Numbered from the stretch's first letter, positions 50,482-60,372 are shown. The stretch is DNA of 64,000 nucleotides from Rhizobium sp. BK399 (GCF_014194695.1 NZ_JACIAH010000001.1:434001-498000), one strand, 5' to 3'. Notes: generated by a model from the sequence alone, not told the origin. A program made the numbers and translations.

Positions 50482-52590
50482 TTGACCGTCTTCAAGAACC
50501 TGCCGAACCCGCCCGTCGCCGCCAAGAAGCCGATCTCGGATACGCGCCACGGCATCACGCGCACCGATGACTACGCCTGGCTGCGCGCCGACAACTGGCA
50601 GGCGATGTTCAAGGATCCGTCGATCCTCGACTCCGCGATCCGGCAACATCTGGAAGCCGAAAACGTCTACATGAACGCGGCGATGGAAGACACCAAGGCG
50701 CTGCAGAAGACGCTGTTTTCGGAGATGCGTGGGCGCATCAAGGAAGACGACAGCTCCGTGCCGATGAAGGACGGCGATTACGCCTACGGCACCTTCTTCG
50801 TCACCGGAGGCGAACAGCCTCGTTATTTCCGCATTCCGCGCAATGGCGACGTCAAGGACGAGACGATCCGCACCGTCCTGCTCGACGGCGACAAGGAGGC
50901 CGCCGGCAAGGCCTATTTCCGGCTTGCCGGCCTCGACCACTCGACCGACCACAGCCGCGGCATCTGGGGCTACGACGACAAGGGCTCCGAGTTCTATACG
51001 CTGCGCGTGCGCGATCTGGCGACCAGCGAGGATATGGCCGACGTGATCGAGAACACCGGCGGTGGCGGTGTCTGGGCGCCCGACGGCAAGAGCTTCTTCT
51101 ACTCGGCGCTCGACGAGAACCACCGCCCCTCGAAGGTGTTCCACCACATTCTCGGCACGCCGCAAGGGCAAGACCGGTTGGTCTATGAGGAGAAGGATGC
51201 GGGCTTCTTCATGGGCGTCGGGGGTTCGCTGCTCGACGACTTCATCTACATCGACATCCACGATCACGAGACCTCGGAATACCGCCTGCTCTCTACCAAG
51301 GACCTGACGGCCGAGCCCAAACTGGTGGCCGAGCGCGAGGAAGGCATCGAATACTCGATGACGGAAGGCGGCGACGTCTTCTACATCCTGACGAACGACG
51401 GCGACGCCAAGGATTTCAAGATCATGGAAGCGCCGGTTGAAAACCCGGGCAAGGCGTACTGGCGCGAGGTCGTGCCGCACAAGCCGGGCACACTCATCAT
51501 CAGCCACATGGCCTATGCCCGCCACCTGCTGTGGCTGGAGCGCAAGGACGGCCTGCCGCAGATCATGATCCGCGACCGCAAGACCGGCGAGGAACACGCG
51601 ATCGCCTTTGCCGAGGAAGCCTATTCGCTCGGCCTGCAGGGTGCCGCGGAATACGAGAGCGACATCATCCGCTTCTCCTACTCCTCGATGACGACACCGA
51701 GCCAGCTTTATGACTACAACATGGTGACGCGCGAGCGCACGCTGTTGAAGACCCAGGAAGTGCCTTCCGGCCACAATCCGGATGACTACGTCACCCGCCG
51801 CGTCTTCGCGCCCGGCTGGGACGGCGTTGAGGTGCCGGTGACCCTGCTCTATCGCAAGGACACGCCGCTCGACGGTTCCGCGCCCTGCTTGCTCTACGGC
51901 TATGGCGCCTACGGCATCACCATTCCGGCCGGCTTCAACACCAACTGCTTGTCGCTTGCCGATCGCGGCTTCGTCTATGCCATCGCCCATATCCGCGGCG
52001 GCAAGGACAAGGGCTTTGCCTGGTACGAAGACGGCAAGATGGAAAAGAAGACCAACACCTTCAAGGACTTCATATCAGCCGCTGACTATCTGAATCAGCA
52101 GAAGTTCACCTCCTATGCCAACATCATCGCAGAGGGCGGCTCGGCAGGCGGCATGCTGATGGGCGCCGTTGCCAACATGGCGCCAGAAAAATTCGCCGGC
52201 CTGATCGCCGCCGTTCCTTTCGTGGATGTGCTGAACACCATGCTCGACGACACGCTGCCGCTGACTCCGCCGGAATGGCCGGAATGGGGCAACCCGATCG
52301 AGAGCAAGGAAGACTACGACCACATCGCCGCCTATTCGCCTTACGACAATGTCGGCGCGAAAGCCTATCCGCCGATCCTGGCGCTCGGTGGCCTCACCGA
52401 TCCGCGCGTCACCTATTGGGAGCCGGCAAAGTGGGTTGCACGGCTGCGCGAAAAGACGACGGGCTCCGCGCCGATCCTGTTGAAGACCAACATGGATGCC
52501 GGCCACGGCGGCGCCTCGGGACGCTTCCAGCGTCTCGAGGAGATCGCCTTCGAATATGCCTTCGCGATCAAGGTCGCGGGCAAGATGTAA
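50482..52590 (+). CDS. ptrB: Prolyl oligopeptidase family protein (oligopeptidase B-like)
   Basis: The 702-residue S9A peptidase has an N-terminal segment PPVAAKKPISDTRHGITRTDDYAWLR (split at the Lys pair), a beta-propeller (about 80-400) and an alpha/beta-hydrolase domain with the nucleophile in AEGGSAGGMLMGA, Asp in GGLTDPRV and His in MDAGHGGASG. Acidic residues in the substrate pocket fit cleavage after Lys/Arg, as in oligopeptidase B. I chose TTG at 50482 with GGAG 5 nt upstream; an ATG at 50377 would add 35 residues that do not look conserved. Confidence 0.9.
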   Translation: MTVFKNLPNPPVAAKKPISDTRHGITRTDDYAWLRADNWQAMFKDPSILDSAIRQHLEAENVYMNAAMEDTKALQKTLFSEMRGRIKEDDSSVPMKDGDYAYGTFFVTGGEQPRYFRIPRNGDVKDETIRTVLLDGDKEAAGKAYFRLAGLDHSTDHSRGIWGYDDKGSEFYTLRVRDLATSEDMADVIENTGGGGVWAPDGKSFFYSALDENHRPSKVFHHILGTPQGQDRLVYEEKDAGFFMGVGGSLLDDFIYIDIHDHETSEYRLLSTKDLTAEPKLVAEREEGIEYSMTEGGDVFYILTNDGDAKDFKIMEAPVENPGKAYWREVVPHKPGTLIISHMAYARHLLWLERKDGLPQIMIRDRKTGEEHAIAFAEEAYSLGLQGAAEYESDIIRFSYSSMTTPSQLYDYNMVTRERTLLKTQEVPSGHNPDDYVTRRVFAPGWDGVEVPVTLLYRKDTPLDGSAPCLLYGYGAYGITIPAGFNTNCLSLADRGFVYAIAHIRGGKDKGFAWYEDGKMEKKTNTFKDFISAADYLNQQKFTSYANIIAEGGSAGGMLMGAVANMAPEKFAGLIAAVPFVDVLNTMLDDTLPLTPPEWPEWGNPIESKEDYDHIAAYSPYDNVGAKAYPPILALGGLTDPRVTYWEPAKWVARLREKTTGSAPILLKTNMDAGHGGASGRFQRLEEIAFEYAFAIKVAGKM

Positions 52591-52606
52591 CGGTTGGGAG
52601 GAGCCC

Positions 52607-53131
52607 GTGACGGTCTATGTGGCGCTCCTGAGGGCGATCAATGTCGGCGGCACGGGCAAGCTGCCCATGGCGGAGCTGAAGGCGGTCTGCGAAGGGCTCG
52701 GCTTCAGCGATGTGAAGACCTACATCCAGAGCGGCAACGTGCTGTTTCGCGCCGACGAAGCGGAAGCCGACGTCGAGCAAAAGCTGGACGACGCACTCGG
52801 AAAGTTGCTCGGCAAGGAACCCGGCGTGATGCTGCGCAGCCGCAAGGAACTGGAAGCGATCGCCGCCAACGCGCCCTTCCCTGACGCAAAGCCCAACTAT
52901 CTCCTCGTAAGCTTCCTGCCGGAAGCAGCGCCCGATGACGCTCTGGACAGGATGGTCGCGCCCGATGGCGAAGAGGCGGTTGTCGCCGGGCGCGAAATCT
53001 ACGTCCACTTCCCTATCGGTTCCGGCAAATCTAAGCTCAAGCTGCCGGCTTTGAAGCCGGGAACGACGCGCAACCTCAACACGGTGCGCAAGCTCGCCGA
53101 AATGGCTGGAGCAATGGAGGATGGGGGCTAG
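52607..53131 (+). CDS. DUF1697 family protein
   Basis: A 174-residue protein starting with GTG behind GGGAGGAG. The DUF1697 signature is clear: YVALLRAINVGGTGKLPMAELK at the N-terminus, then FSDVKTYIQSGNVLFR, and near the C-terminus SGKSKLKLPALKPGTTRNLNTV with GTTRNLNTV the most conserved block. Function unknown. It starts 16 bases after the oligopeptidase stop and is probably co-transcribed with it. Confidence 0.9.
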   Translation: MTVYVALLRAINVGGTGKLPMAELKAVCEGLGFSDVKTYIQSGNVLFRADEAEADVEQKLDDALGKLLGKEPGVMLRSRKELEAIAANAPFPDAKPNYLLVSFLPEAAPDDALDRMVAPDGEEAVVAGREIYVHFPIGSGKSKLKLPALKPGTTRNLNTVRKLAEMAGAMEDGG

Positions 53132-53138
53132 CGGCTGA

Positions 53139-53762
53139 TCACTGGCGGACGATCGGCGGCTGAAACAGGAGCTTCACAAAGCTGCGCAGCACAAGGACCT
53201 GATCGGCGAGCCCCTGCGGTTCCTTCAGCGCCTTGGATAGCACGATGCCGCCTTCCAGCACCGTCGAGACCATGTCGGCCAGCTGGTCGATCTCGATCGG
53301 TTCGCGCGGAGCGTAGACCACCATGATCTCCTCGAACATGCCGCGGAAGCGCCGGCGCCAGGCGAGCACTGCCTGCTTGTTGGTTTCCTGGATGTCGCGG
53401 TCGAACAGGCGCTCATAGTAGCAGACGGTGGCGACGAGGCAGCCGGGGTGGCCGTTCGGAAGGTCTGACAACAGTTCTGCGAGCAGCTTCAGGCCGAGCA
53501 GGAAGGATTGCAGCGGATCGTCGGCGAGTTGGTGGGCGCGGCTGAAGATCTCGTCGTAGATGCGTTCGTCGTTTTCGATGTAGCGCTCGAGCAGCGCCTT
53601 GGCGAGCGCGTTCTTGTCCCGGAAATGGTAGAAGAAGCCGCTCTTGGTGATGCCTGTCTCGGCGATCAGCTCTTCGATCGAGGTGCCGCCGAAGCCCTTC
53701 TGCAGGACGGCGGCTTCGGCCACATCCAGGATGCGGGTTCTTGTCTCCTCTCCCTTGCGCAT
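53139..53762 (-). CDS. TetR/AcrR family regulator
   Basis: A 207-residue repressor-type protein: HTH domain at 5-50 (TRTRILDVAEAAVLQKGFGG, ELIAETGITKSGFFYHFRDK) and a helical ligand domain with the LLAELLSDLPNGHPGCLVAT block of the TetR_C group typical for quorum- or detoxification-linked regulators. The start at 53762 has AGGGGA 4 nt upstream. A GTACCG-C-CGGTAC inverted repeat sits 10 bases before the start and may be its own operator. The divergent homocysteine methyltransferase gene could also be controlled. Confidence 0.87.
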   Translation of the reverse strand: MRKGEETRTRILDVAEAAVLQKGFGGTSIEELIAETGITKSGFFYHFRDKNALAKALLERYIENDERIYDEIFSRAHQLADDPLQSFLLGLKLLAELLSDLPNGHPGCLVATVCYYERLFDRDIQETNKQAVLAWRRRFRGMFEEIMVVYAPREPIEIDQLADMVSTVLEGGIVLSKALKEPQGLADQVLVLRSFVKLLFQPPIVRQ

Positions 53763-53772
53763 TAGATCCCCT

Positions 53773-53785
53773 GTACCGCCGGTAC
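53773..53785. promoter_or_regulatory. Inverted repeat upstream of tetR-type gene
   Basis: GTACCG-C-CGGTAC, two perfect 6-nt arms around one base, lies 11 bases before the TetR-family start codon, in the place of an autoregulatory operator. The arms are short, so this is a weaker case than the palindrome at 13914-13941. Confidence 0.45.
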
Positions 53786-53978
53786 GGTTTTCGTCCGCCC
53801 GCTCTGATCTCGATGGAGGCCGTCTCATCAACCGCTCCACGGAAGCGGTTGAAAACAAAGGCAAACATCATGCGATGCCGAACTATACCGCAAGTCGGCT
53901 AGTTTCGCAGCCCGGAAGCGGAGAACTTGTTCATGAGAATTGCTCGCAAATAGAGGGCCCCGAAACAGGGGGATCGTC

Positions 53979-54935
53979 ATGGCCAAGTACAGACATAGCC
54001 TGCCGCAGCTCAAGGGCGGCACATTCGTCACCGACGGCGGCATGGAAACGACCTTCATCTTTCACGACGGACTGCAGCTTCCGCATTTCGCGTCCTTCGT
54101 GATGATGGCGTCCGAAGAGGGCCGCGACCGGCTGCGCGCCTACTACCGCCGCTACCTCGACATTGCCCGCAAGCATGGCGCCGGCTTCATTCTCGACAGC
54201 CCGACATGGCGGGCGAGCCCGGATTGGGCGGAAAAGCTCGGCTACACGCCGGAGGCGCTGCATGACGCAAACGTTCAAAGCATTGCCCTGCTTGCAGGCC
54301 TGCGCGAGCGGCACGAGGAGCCGGGGCGGCCGATCGTGCTCAGCGGCGCCATGGGGCCACGCGGCGATGGGTACAAGGCCGGCCGGATGAATGCGACTGA
54401 GGCCGAGGACTATCACAGCGTCCAGATCGGCAGCTTTGCCGAGAGCGATGCGGACATGATATCCGCCGTCACGCTGAACAACATCGACGAGGCCATCGGC
54501 GTCGCGCGGGCCGCCGCTGCCCGGGATATGCCCTGCGCGATCTCCTTCACTGTCGAGACCGACGGCAAGCTGGTGACCGGCCGCAGCATGCAGGAGGCGA
54601 TCGAGACGACGGATGCGGCGACCGGCGGCTCGGTGGCTTATTACATGATCAATTGCGCGCATCCGACGCACTTTGCCGAGGCGCTCGATCACCACGCCGA
54701 GTGGACGAAACGCATCCATGGACTACGCGCGAATGCCTCAAGCATGAGCCATGCAGAGCTCGACGAGAGCGAGACACTGGATGCGGGCGATCCCGTCTAT
54801 CTCGGACAACGCTACCGGCAGCTGATGTGCAAGATGCCGCAGATCAGGATCGTCGGCGGCTGCTGCGGCACCGATCATCGGCATGTGGCCGCGATCTGCG
54901 ACGCCTGCCTGCCGGCACTTCCGAGTGCCGCCTGA
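53979..54935 (+). CDS. Homocysteine S-methyltransferase family protein
   Basis: A 318-residue TIM-barrel enzyme of the MmuM/BHMT family. The N-terminal TFVTDGGMETTFIFHDGL is the family start, GFILDSPTWRASPDW follows, and the zinc ligands are the Cys in MINCAHPTHF (about residue 228) and the Cys pair in IVGGCCGTDHRH (about 302). It would methylate homocysteine from S-methylmethionine or a betaine-like donor. GGGGGA precedes the ATG at 53979. It converges on the exporter gene with 3 nt between stops. Confidence 0.88.
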   Translation: MAKYRHSLPQLKGGTFVTDGGMETTFIFHDGLQLPHFASFVMMASEEGRDRLRAYYRRYLDIARKHGAGFILDSPTWRASPDWAEKLGYTPEALHDANVQSIALLAGLRERHEEPGRPIVLSGAMGPRGDGYKAGRMNATEAEDYHSVQIGSFAESDADMISAVTLNNIDEAIGVARAAAARDMPCAISFTVETDGKLVTGRSMQEAIETTDAATGGSVAYYMINCAHPTHFAEALDHHAEWTKRIHGLRANASSMSHAELDESETLDAGDPVYLGQRYRQLMCKMPQIRIVGGCCGTDHRHVAAICDACLPALPSAA

Positions 54936-54938
54936 CGG

Positions 54939-56390
54939 TCAGTGCTCGGAAGCGTGCGCGGCCTTGCCGGCATCATGGCCGCTGATATCGGCGCCGGCGC
55001 TTCTGGAGAAGCGCAGGTTCCAGAACGTCGCGGTGATCGAGATCGCGGTGACAAAGAGGAAGGCGGCGGAGAAATCGCGCAGCTGTGGCGTCTCGCTGCC
55101 GTTGAGCGTCATCGACGTGTGCAGCGCCAGCGCACCGACGCAGATGCCGAGCGACAGCATCAGCTGTTGGAACGTCGTGTAGAAGCTGGTGGCCGAGCTC
55201 ATGCGGTCGCGGTCGATCTCGTCGTAGGCGACGGTGTTGTAGGCCGTGAACTGGAACGACATGAAGAAGCCGCACATGACGAGGATCGCGAAGATCAGGC
55301 CGAGCGGCCAGTCGGGCCGGAAGGCGGCACAGAGGGCATAGCCGAAGGTGGCGATGATGCCGTTCGCGACCAAGCTGCTGCGGAAGCCGAAGCGGCGCAG
55401 CACCCGGGGCGCTACGGCTTTCATCGCCATCGAGCCGAGGGCTGCGGCGGTGACGAGCTGACCGGCCTTGGCCGCGGACAGGCCGAAGCCAAGCTGGAAA
55501 TAGAGCGGCAGCAGGAAGGGCTGCGCGCCCTGTGTGATGCGGGTCAGCGAACCGGCGATGACCGATGTGCCGAAGCTCGGCACCTTCATCAGCGAGAAAT
55601 CCATGATCGGCGACGGATGGCGACGGGCGTGCCTGAGATAGGCGACGCCGAAGAGCAGACCGACGGCGATCAGGAACAGCGAGAACGCGCCCTCGCCCGG
55701 TCGGCTGGAGCTTTCGAAACCGAACAGCAGGGAGCCGAGCGCAATACCGGAGAGGATGAAACCAATCGTATCAAACCGGCGCTTCGCCTCGCCTTTGAAG
55801 TCTTCGATGAAGATCGAGACCAGCGTGAAGCCGATGATGCCGATCGGTACGTTGATGTAGAAGATCCAGCGCCAGTCGAGATAGGTGACGATCAGACCGC
55901 CGACCGGAGGGCCAAGGATCGGGCCGATCAGCGCCGGCACCAGCAGCCACGACATGGCGTTGACCATGTCCTTGCGGGAGACGCTGCGGAGCAGCACGAG
56001 GCGCCCGACCGGCAGCATCATCGCGCCGCCTAGCCCCTGCAGCAGTCGCGCCAGCACGAGACAGAGGAGGTTCGGTGACAGCGCGCAGAAGATGGAACCC
56101 GTGACGAAGACAGCGATCGCCGAGCGGAAGACGGTGCGCGAGCCGAAGCGATCGGCAATCAGGCCGCTTGCGGGAATGAAGATCGCGAGACTGAGGAGAT
56201 ACGAAGTCAGCGTGATACTCATCGACGGGGCGCTGACGCCGAAATCCCGCGCCATGGTCGGCAGCGCCGTTGCCAGGACGGTGGCGTCGAGTTGCTCCAT
56301 GAACATGGCGCTCGCGACGATCATCGCTATCACGCGGAAGTTCGGCTTGGCGCGCCCGATGGCAGCCGCCTGGTAGATCTGATCCGACAT
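54939..56390 (-). CDS. DHA2-type MFS multidrug exporter
   Basis: A 483-residue transporter with the 14-helix DHA2 layout and motifs: D1 (MEQLDATVLATALPTMA), motif A (GLIADRFGSR) and motif C (LLVPALIGPILGPPVGGLI). The C-terminal tail is His/Ala-rich. It resembles EmrB/QacA pumps that expel drugs by proton antiport. No emrA-type partner is next to it. It has no nearby dedicated regulator, though the TetR gene at 53139 is 1.2 kb away. Confidence 0.92.
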   Translation of the reverse strand: MSDQIYQAAAIGRAKPNFRVIAMIVASAMFMEQLDATVLATALPTMARDFGVSAPSMSITLTSYLLSLAIFIPASGLIADRFGSRTVFRSAIAVFVTGSIFCALSPNLLCLVLARLLQGLGGAMMLPVGRLVLLRSVSRKDMVNAMSWLLVPALIGPILGPPVGGLIVTYLDWRWIFYINVPIGIIGFTLVSIFIEDFKGEAKRRFDTIGFILSGIALGSLLFGFESSSRPGEGAFSLFLIAVGLLFGVAYLRHARRHPSPIMDFSLMKVPSFGTSVIAGSLTRITQGAQPFLLPLYFQLGFGLSAAKAGQLVTAAALGSMAMKAVAPRVLRRFGFRSSLVANGIIATFGYALCAAFRPDWPLGLIFAILVMCGFFMSFQFTAYNTVAYDEIDRDRMSSATSFYTTFQQLMLSLGICVGALALHTSMTLNGSETPQLRDFSAAFLFVTAISITATFWNLRFSRSAGADISGHDAGKAAHASEH

Positions 56391-56640
56391 CGTCAGGGAT
56401 CACTCGCAGTGGCGTGGCCGGCGCGGAAGCGATGGCCGCGGTATGGTATGGCGTAATGCCAAAAGGGGATTAGAGATCTTTGTATACGCCCGCAAATGTG
56501 GCGTCGTTATGCTGATATGGCAGGGCAGCCGTGCCGCCAGGGAATGGCTGCGGTACTGGAGCGCCACACGACCAGCCGAAAGGCTCACGGGCAAGCGGCC
56601 TCAGCTTGCGTCATGCGCGCCCGAGCCCTACCTAAAGCTT

Positions 56641-58143
56641 ATGACCTTAGCTTCGAACGCCTCCAGCTCCCGGCCCTTCTCCTTCGACAACAGCTATGCG
56701 CGGCTGCCGCAACAGTTCTTTACGCGCCAGGCTCCCTCGAAGGCCGCCGAGCCGTGGCTGATCAAGCTGAACGAGCCGCTTGCGGAAGAACTCGGCCTTG
56801 ATGTCGAGGCGATGAAGCGTGACGGCGCGGCGATCTTCTCGGGCAACCTCGTGCCTGAAGGCGCCGATCCCTTGGCGATGGCCTATGCCGGGCACCAGTT
56901 CGGCTCCTTCGTGCCGTTGCTCGGCGACGGGCGGGCGATCCTGCTCGGCGAGGTGATCGATCGCAACGGCCAGCGTCGCGACATCCAGTTAAAGGGTGCC
57001 GGCCAGACGGCCTATTCCCGCCGCGGCGACGGCCGCGCCGCGCTTGGTCCGGTGCTTCGGGAGTATATCGTCAGCGAGGCAATGTATGCGCTCGGCATCC
57101 CGGCGACCCGGGCGCTTGCTGCGGTTTCGACCGGGCAACCCGTCTATCGCGAAAACATTCTGCCCGGCGCTGTGTTTACCCGTGTTGCCGCAAGCCATAT
57201 CCGTGTCGGCACCTTCCAGTTCTTTGCTGCGCGCGGTGATACCGACGGCGTGCGGGCACTAGCCGACTATGTGATCAACCGGCACTATCCGGAACTTAGG
57301 GACAGAGACAATCCCTACCTCGCGCTCTACGAGGCCGTCTGCGAGCGACAGGCGGCGTTGATCGCCAGGTGGCTGCACATCGGCTTCATCCACGGCGTCA
57401 TGAACACCGACAACATGACCATTTCGGGCGAGACGATCGATTTCGGCCCCTGCGCCTTCATTGATGAATACCATCCCGGCACCGTCTTTTCCTCGATCGA
57501 CCAGGGTGGCCGCTATGCCTATGCCAATCAGCCCGGCATCGGCCAATGGAACCTGGCGCGGCTCGGCGAAACGCTGCTGCCGCTGTTCGATACGGATGCC
57601 GAAAAGGCGCTCGAACTCGCCAACGCGGTGATCCAGCAGTATGGCGAGCGTTTCCAGATCCATTGGCTGCGCGGCATGCGCGAGAAGATCGGCCTCGCGA
57701 CCGTCGAGGATGGCGATCTGGAGCTCATCCAGTCGCTGCTTGCCGCGATGCAGGCGCAACAGGCCGACTTCACCCTCGCCTTCCGCCGTCTTTCCGACGC
57801 TGTCATTGCCGGTGATGGCGAGGCTTTGTTCCTCTCGGCCTTCCGCGAACCGGATGGCGCGCGCGAATGGCTTGGCCGCTGGCGCGACCGCCTGACCCGC
57901 GATGAGGGCCGGACCGAACCCGACCGTAGAGCGGCGATGCGCGCGGTCAATCCCGCCTTCGTTCCACGCAACCATCGCATCGAGCAGGCGATCAGCGCGG
58001 CCGTCGAGGAAGCGGATTTTTCGCTCTTCGAGGCACTCCTTGCGGTTCTCGCCAAGCCCTATGAGGACCAGCCCGCATTTGCGGCGTACATGGAGCCGCC
58101 GAAGCCGGAGGAACGTGTGCTGCAGACCTTCTGCGGCACGTGA
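56641..58143 (+). CDS. selO: Protein adenylyltransferase SelO
   Basis: The 500-residue pseudokinase-fold enzyme transfers AMP to Ser, Thr or Tyr of targets and acts in redox stress. Conserved blocks: FDNSYARLPQQFF, AMAYAGHQFGSFVPLLGDGRA (split), LKGAGQTAYSRRGDGRAALG with the nucleotide Lys and Arg, GFIHGVMNTDNM and TIDFGPCAF carrying the metal-binding Asn and Asp. The C-terminal TFCGT ends with the Cys that replaces selenocysteine in eukaryotes. The ATG at 56641 is inside a frame open from 56443; the family N-terminus supports it. Monocistronic. Confidence 0.93.
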   Translation: MTLASNASSSRPFSFDNSYARLPQQFFTRQAPSKAAEPWLIKLNEPLAEELGLDVEAMKRDGAAIFSGNLVPEGADPLAMAYAGHQFGSFVPLLGDGRAILLGEVIDRNGQRRDIQLKGAGQTAYSRRGDGRAALGPVLREYIVSEAMYALGIPATRALAAVSTGQPVYRENILPGAVFTRVAASHIRVGTFQFFAARGDTDGVRALADYVINRHYPELRDRDNPYLALYEAVCERQAALIARWLHIGFIHGVMNTDNMTISGETIDFGPCAFIDEYHPGTVFSSIDQGGRYAYANQPGIGQWNLARLGETLLPLFDTDAEKALELANAVIQQYGERFQIHWLRGMREKIGLATVEDGDLELIQSLLAAMQAQQADFTLAFRRLSDAVIAGDGEALFLSAFREPDGAREWLGRWRDRLTRDEGRTEPDRRAAMRAVNPAFVPRNHRIEQAISAAVEEADFSLFEALLAVLAKPYEDQPAFAAYMEPPKPEERVLQTFCGT

Positions 58144-58183
58144 TCGGGTGAAACCCTCCCAAGCCTGACACCTATGGTCGCAG

Positions 58184-58869
58184 TTGACGCTGACTGCGGT
58201 CGCTCTATCTCGCTGATTAGCAGCGTTTTCCCGGCACCATCGGGCGCAATCCCCGAGGATCGCACGGCACCGACGCAGCCGATCTCCGACCTCACTTTCT
58301 CGCCACCGCCGCTGCAGGAGAAGGACATGTGGGGCTGACGCTGCTCGACCAGCTCGCCTGCCGCATCGATTTCCATCGATACAAGTACGAGGGCTGCTAC
58401 ACGCCGCCGTCACTGGTGGGGTCGATCATATATCCCGGTAATTTCGGCACCTTCAACTGGGGCAGCCTCGTGGTCGATCCCGAGCGGCAGATCATGTTCG
58501 GCATGCAGACCTATCTCGCCTTCGCCTCGCGACTGGTTCCGGCCGTACCCCGCCGAAGAGCAAGGATGAGAAGGGCAGCGAACAGGGCCTCAACCGCAAC
58601 GACGGCGCTCCCTACGGCGTGTTCATGGGACCGTTCCTCGGACCGCTGAAGATCCCCTGCCAGGCACCGCCTTGGGGCTATGTCGCCGGCGTCGATCTCC
58701 TCACCAGCAAGACGGTCTACAAGCTGAAGAACGGCACGGTGCATGACATGACGCCGCTGCCGCTGCCCTTCAAGGTCGGCGTGCCCGGCATCGGCGGCCC
58801 GATGCTGACCAAGGGCGGCGTCGCCTTCCTCGGCGCCGCTGCTATGTGATCGGCTACGCGCTTCCCTGA
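58184..58869 (+). pseudogene. gcd: Decayed PQQ-dependent membrane glucose dehydrogenase (gcd) remnant
   Basis: Only the last third of a quinoprotein glucose dehydrogenase can be read, in pieces. Frame 1: AIPEDRTAPTQPISDLTFSP..KDMWG, stopped at 58334-58336 by a 1-nt loss. Frame 2: LDQLACRIDFHRYKYEGCYTPPS to SRLVP (to about 58544). Frame 3: DEKGSEQGLNRNDGAPYGVF, IPCQAPPWGYVAGVDLLTSK and GGPMLTKGGVAFLGAA. A further internal deletion joins this to YVIGYALP, the normal C-terminus, at 58846-58869. At least three lesions and no 5' part make it non-functional. Confidence 0.88.
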
Positions 58870-58980
58870 AGCCCTGCCGGATGGCCGCCGTTGACGACGG
58901 CCATCCCAGTCCCGCTTCCGCAAGCTCCAGGCAGGACTGCTGCGCCATTCTCCTGCGCATTGTTTAAAGGAGAAATTTTC

Positions 58981-59436
58981 ATGAAGATCGGCAGCAGCAT
59001 TTCCAGCACCTACGGACTGAGCAACCTCTTTTCCCAGTCGGGCCAGCGCAACAAGCAACAGACCAGTGATACCGAGGTCAGCGTTCGCCAAAGCGGCGCG
59101 GCGCTGCAGCCAAGCAGCACGCCGACCTCGATCTCCAGCACGATGTGGGCGCTGCAGGCAAGCGGCACCGTGACCATGGACGGCACGGAAGATCCCGCGA
59201 AGGCACGCCATGACGCTGTTGTCTCCGAGTTTACCGATCTCGCCAACAAGACTCCGGCGGAGCGGATCCGCGACAGCATTCTCAAGAGTCTTGGGATCAC
59301 CGAAGATGAGCTGGCGTCAATGCCGCCGGAACAGCGCGAGGCCATCGAAAAGCAGATTGCCGATGAGCTGAAGCGGCAGCTGACCGGCGATGACAGCAAG
59401 GACAAGCCGAGCGCCGATACAATTGTCAGCGCCTAG
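58981..59436 (+). CDS. 151-aa hypothetical protein, Ser/Thr/Gln-rich N-terminus
   Basis: A 151-residue hydrophilic protein without membrane segment or signal. The N-terminal 60 residues are low in charge and rich in Ser, Thr and Gln (SSISSTYGLSNLFSQSGQ); the C-terminal 80 are helical and acidic (TPAERIRDSILKSLGITEDEL, MPPEQREAIEKQIADELKRQL). GGAG (AAAGGAGAA) precedes the ATG well. I do not recognise a domain; the bipartite layout resembles small rhizobial proteins of unknown role. It follows the gcd remnant by 111 bases. Confidence 0.7.
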   Translation: MKIGSSISSTYGLSNLFSQSGQRNKQQTSDTEVSVRQSGAALQPSSTPTSISSTMWALQASGTVTMDGTEDPAKARHDAVVSEFTDLANKTPAERIRDSILKSLGITEDELASMPPEQREAIEKQIADELKRQLTGDDSKDKPSADTIVSA

Positions 59437-59689
59437 ACCGTTCAGGGTCGAGAGGCGATCGACTCGGACGTAGCTTCGAGTTCCCTGTGCCGATCGCTTC
59501 GGCCTTGTCGAAAACACAGATGGCACATGCCGTGAAGGCGGCATTGGCCCGATGCAGACGTTGCCTTGCAACTTCGAGCCCAAAGCCCATCTGGGCGCCG
59601 GATCCCCTCTATTCAAGGTGCCTTACGTTGACGCGGGGGGGACGAGGGACACGGAATGTCTGCACCGCTGCTGAGGGAACTGTCCGCGA

Positions 59690-60181
59690 TCACAGCCGCT
59701 TGGCCATCCAAAGGTGCGGCTGGCCCTCGTCCTGGTAATCGACATCGCTGATCCGCGTATAGCCCTGCTTGGCGTACAGATCGTGCGCGTACTCCTGGGC
59801 ATGCAGCTTCACCAGTTTGGCGCCGACCTTGCGCGCCGCCTCGTCGCTCGCAGCGACGATGACACTCGCCAAGCCCCGGCGGCGAAACGCCGGCATCACG
59901 GCTACGCGGCCCAGCAGGTACGTCTCCCCTGCTGTCACGCCCTCGTCGAGGATGCATGTGGGCGACTGCGGGCTCTCGGGCGCAAGTGCTCGCTCCACTT
60001 GCTCGGGGAACAGGCGTGAGCAGCCGGCAAGCTCGCCATCGATATAGAGCGTCACGTGCACGCAGGCGGGGCTGTCGTCGATGCCGTCGAACTCATTCTC
60101 ATAGCCCTGCTCGTCCATAAAGACAGCGCGTCGCACCGCAAAAGCATCGTCGCGCGCGTCGGTCTTGATCTGCGGAGACAT
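59690..60181 (-). CDS. GNAT family acetyltransferase
   Basis: The 163-residue ElaA-like GNAT protein has AFAVRRAVFMDEQGYENEFDG (split), the acetyl-CoA loop LGRVAVMPAFRRRGLASVIV with RRRGLA, and KLVKLHAQEYAHDLYAKQGY. Its substrate is unknown; YjcF/ElaA relatives act on small amines or proteins. About 250 bases before its stop (59437-59689) I see no gene. Divergent from the DUF1254 gene at 60468, with 286 bases between. Confidence 0.85.
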   Translation of the reverse strand: MSPQIKTDARDDAFAVRRAVFMDEQGYENEFDGIDDSPACVHVTLYIDGELAGCSRLFPEQVERALAPESPQSPTCILDEGVTAGETYLLGRVAVMPAFRRRGLASVIVAASDEAARKVGAKLVKLHAQEYAHDLYAKQGYTRISDVDYQDEGQPHLWMAKRL

Positions 60182-60372
60182 ACAGGGCCCTTTTCCACCG
60201 GTTCAGCTGCGCACGATTATATAGGCAGGCAAATCATGATTGTATCGTTTGGGCGCGCCTAGTCACTTCGTATTTGTCCGCGTCTGGCGCAAGGGCGGTC
60301 GAGCGAAGAGGGGCAGCTGGCGGCCCAAAGGAGCCATGAAATCCGGGCCGATATGCCGGCAACAGATATAAC

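Noticed and set aside
54942..56033. 363-codon plus-strand open frame
   Set aside because: Antisense to the DHA2 exporter gene; the translation is Glu/Arg/Asp/Gln-rich without hydrophobic core, as expected from high-GC shadow frames.
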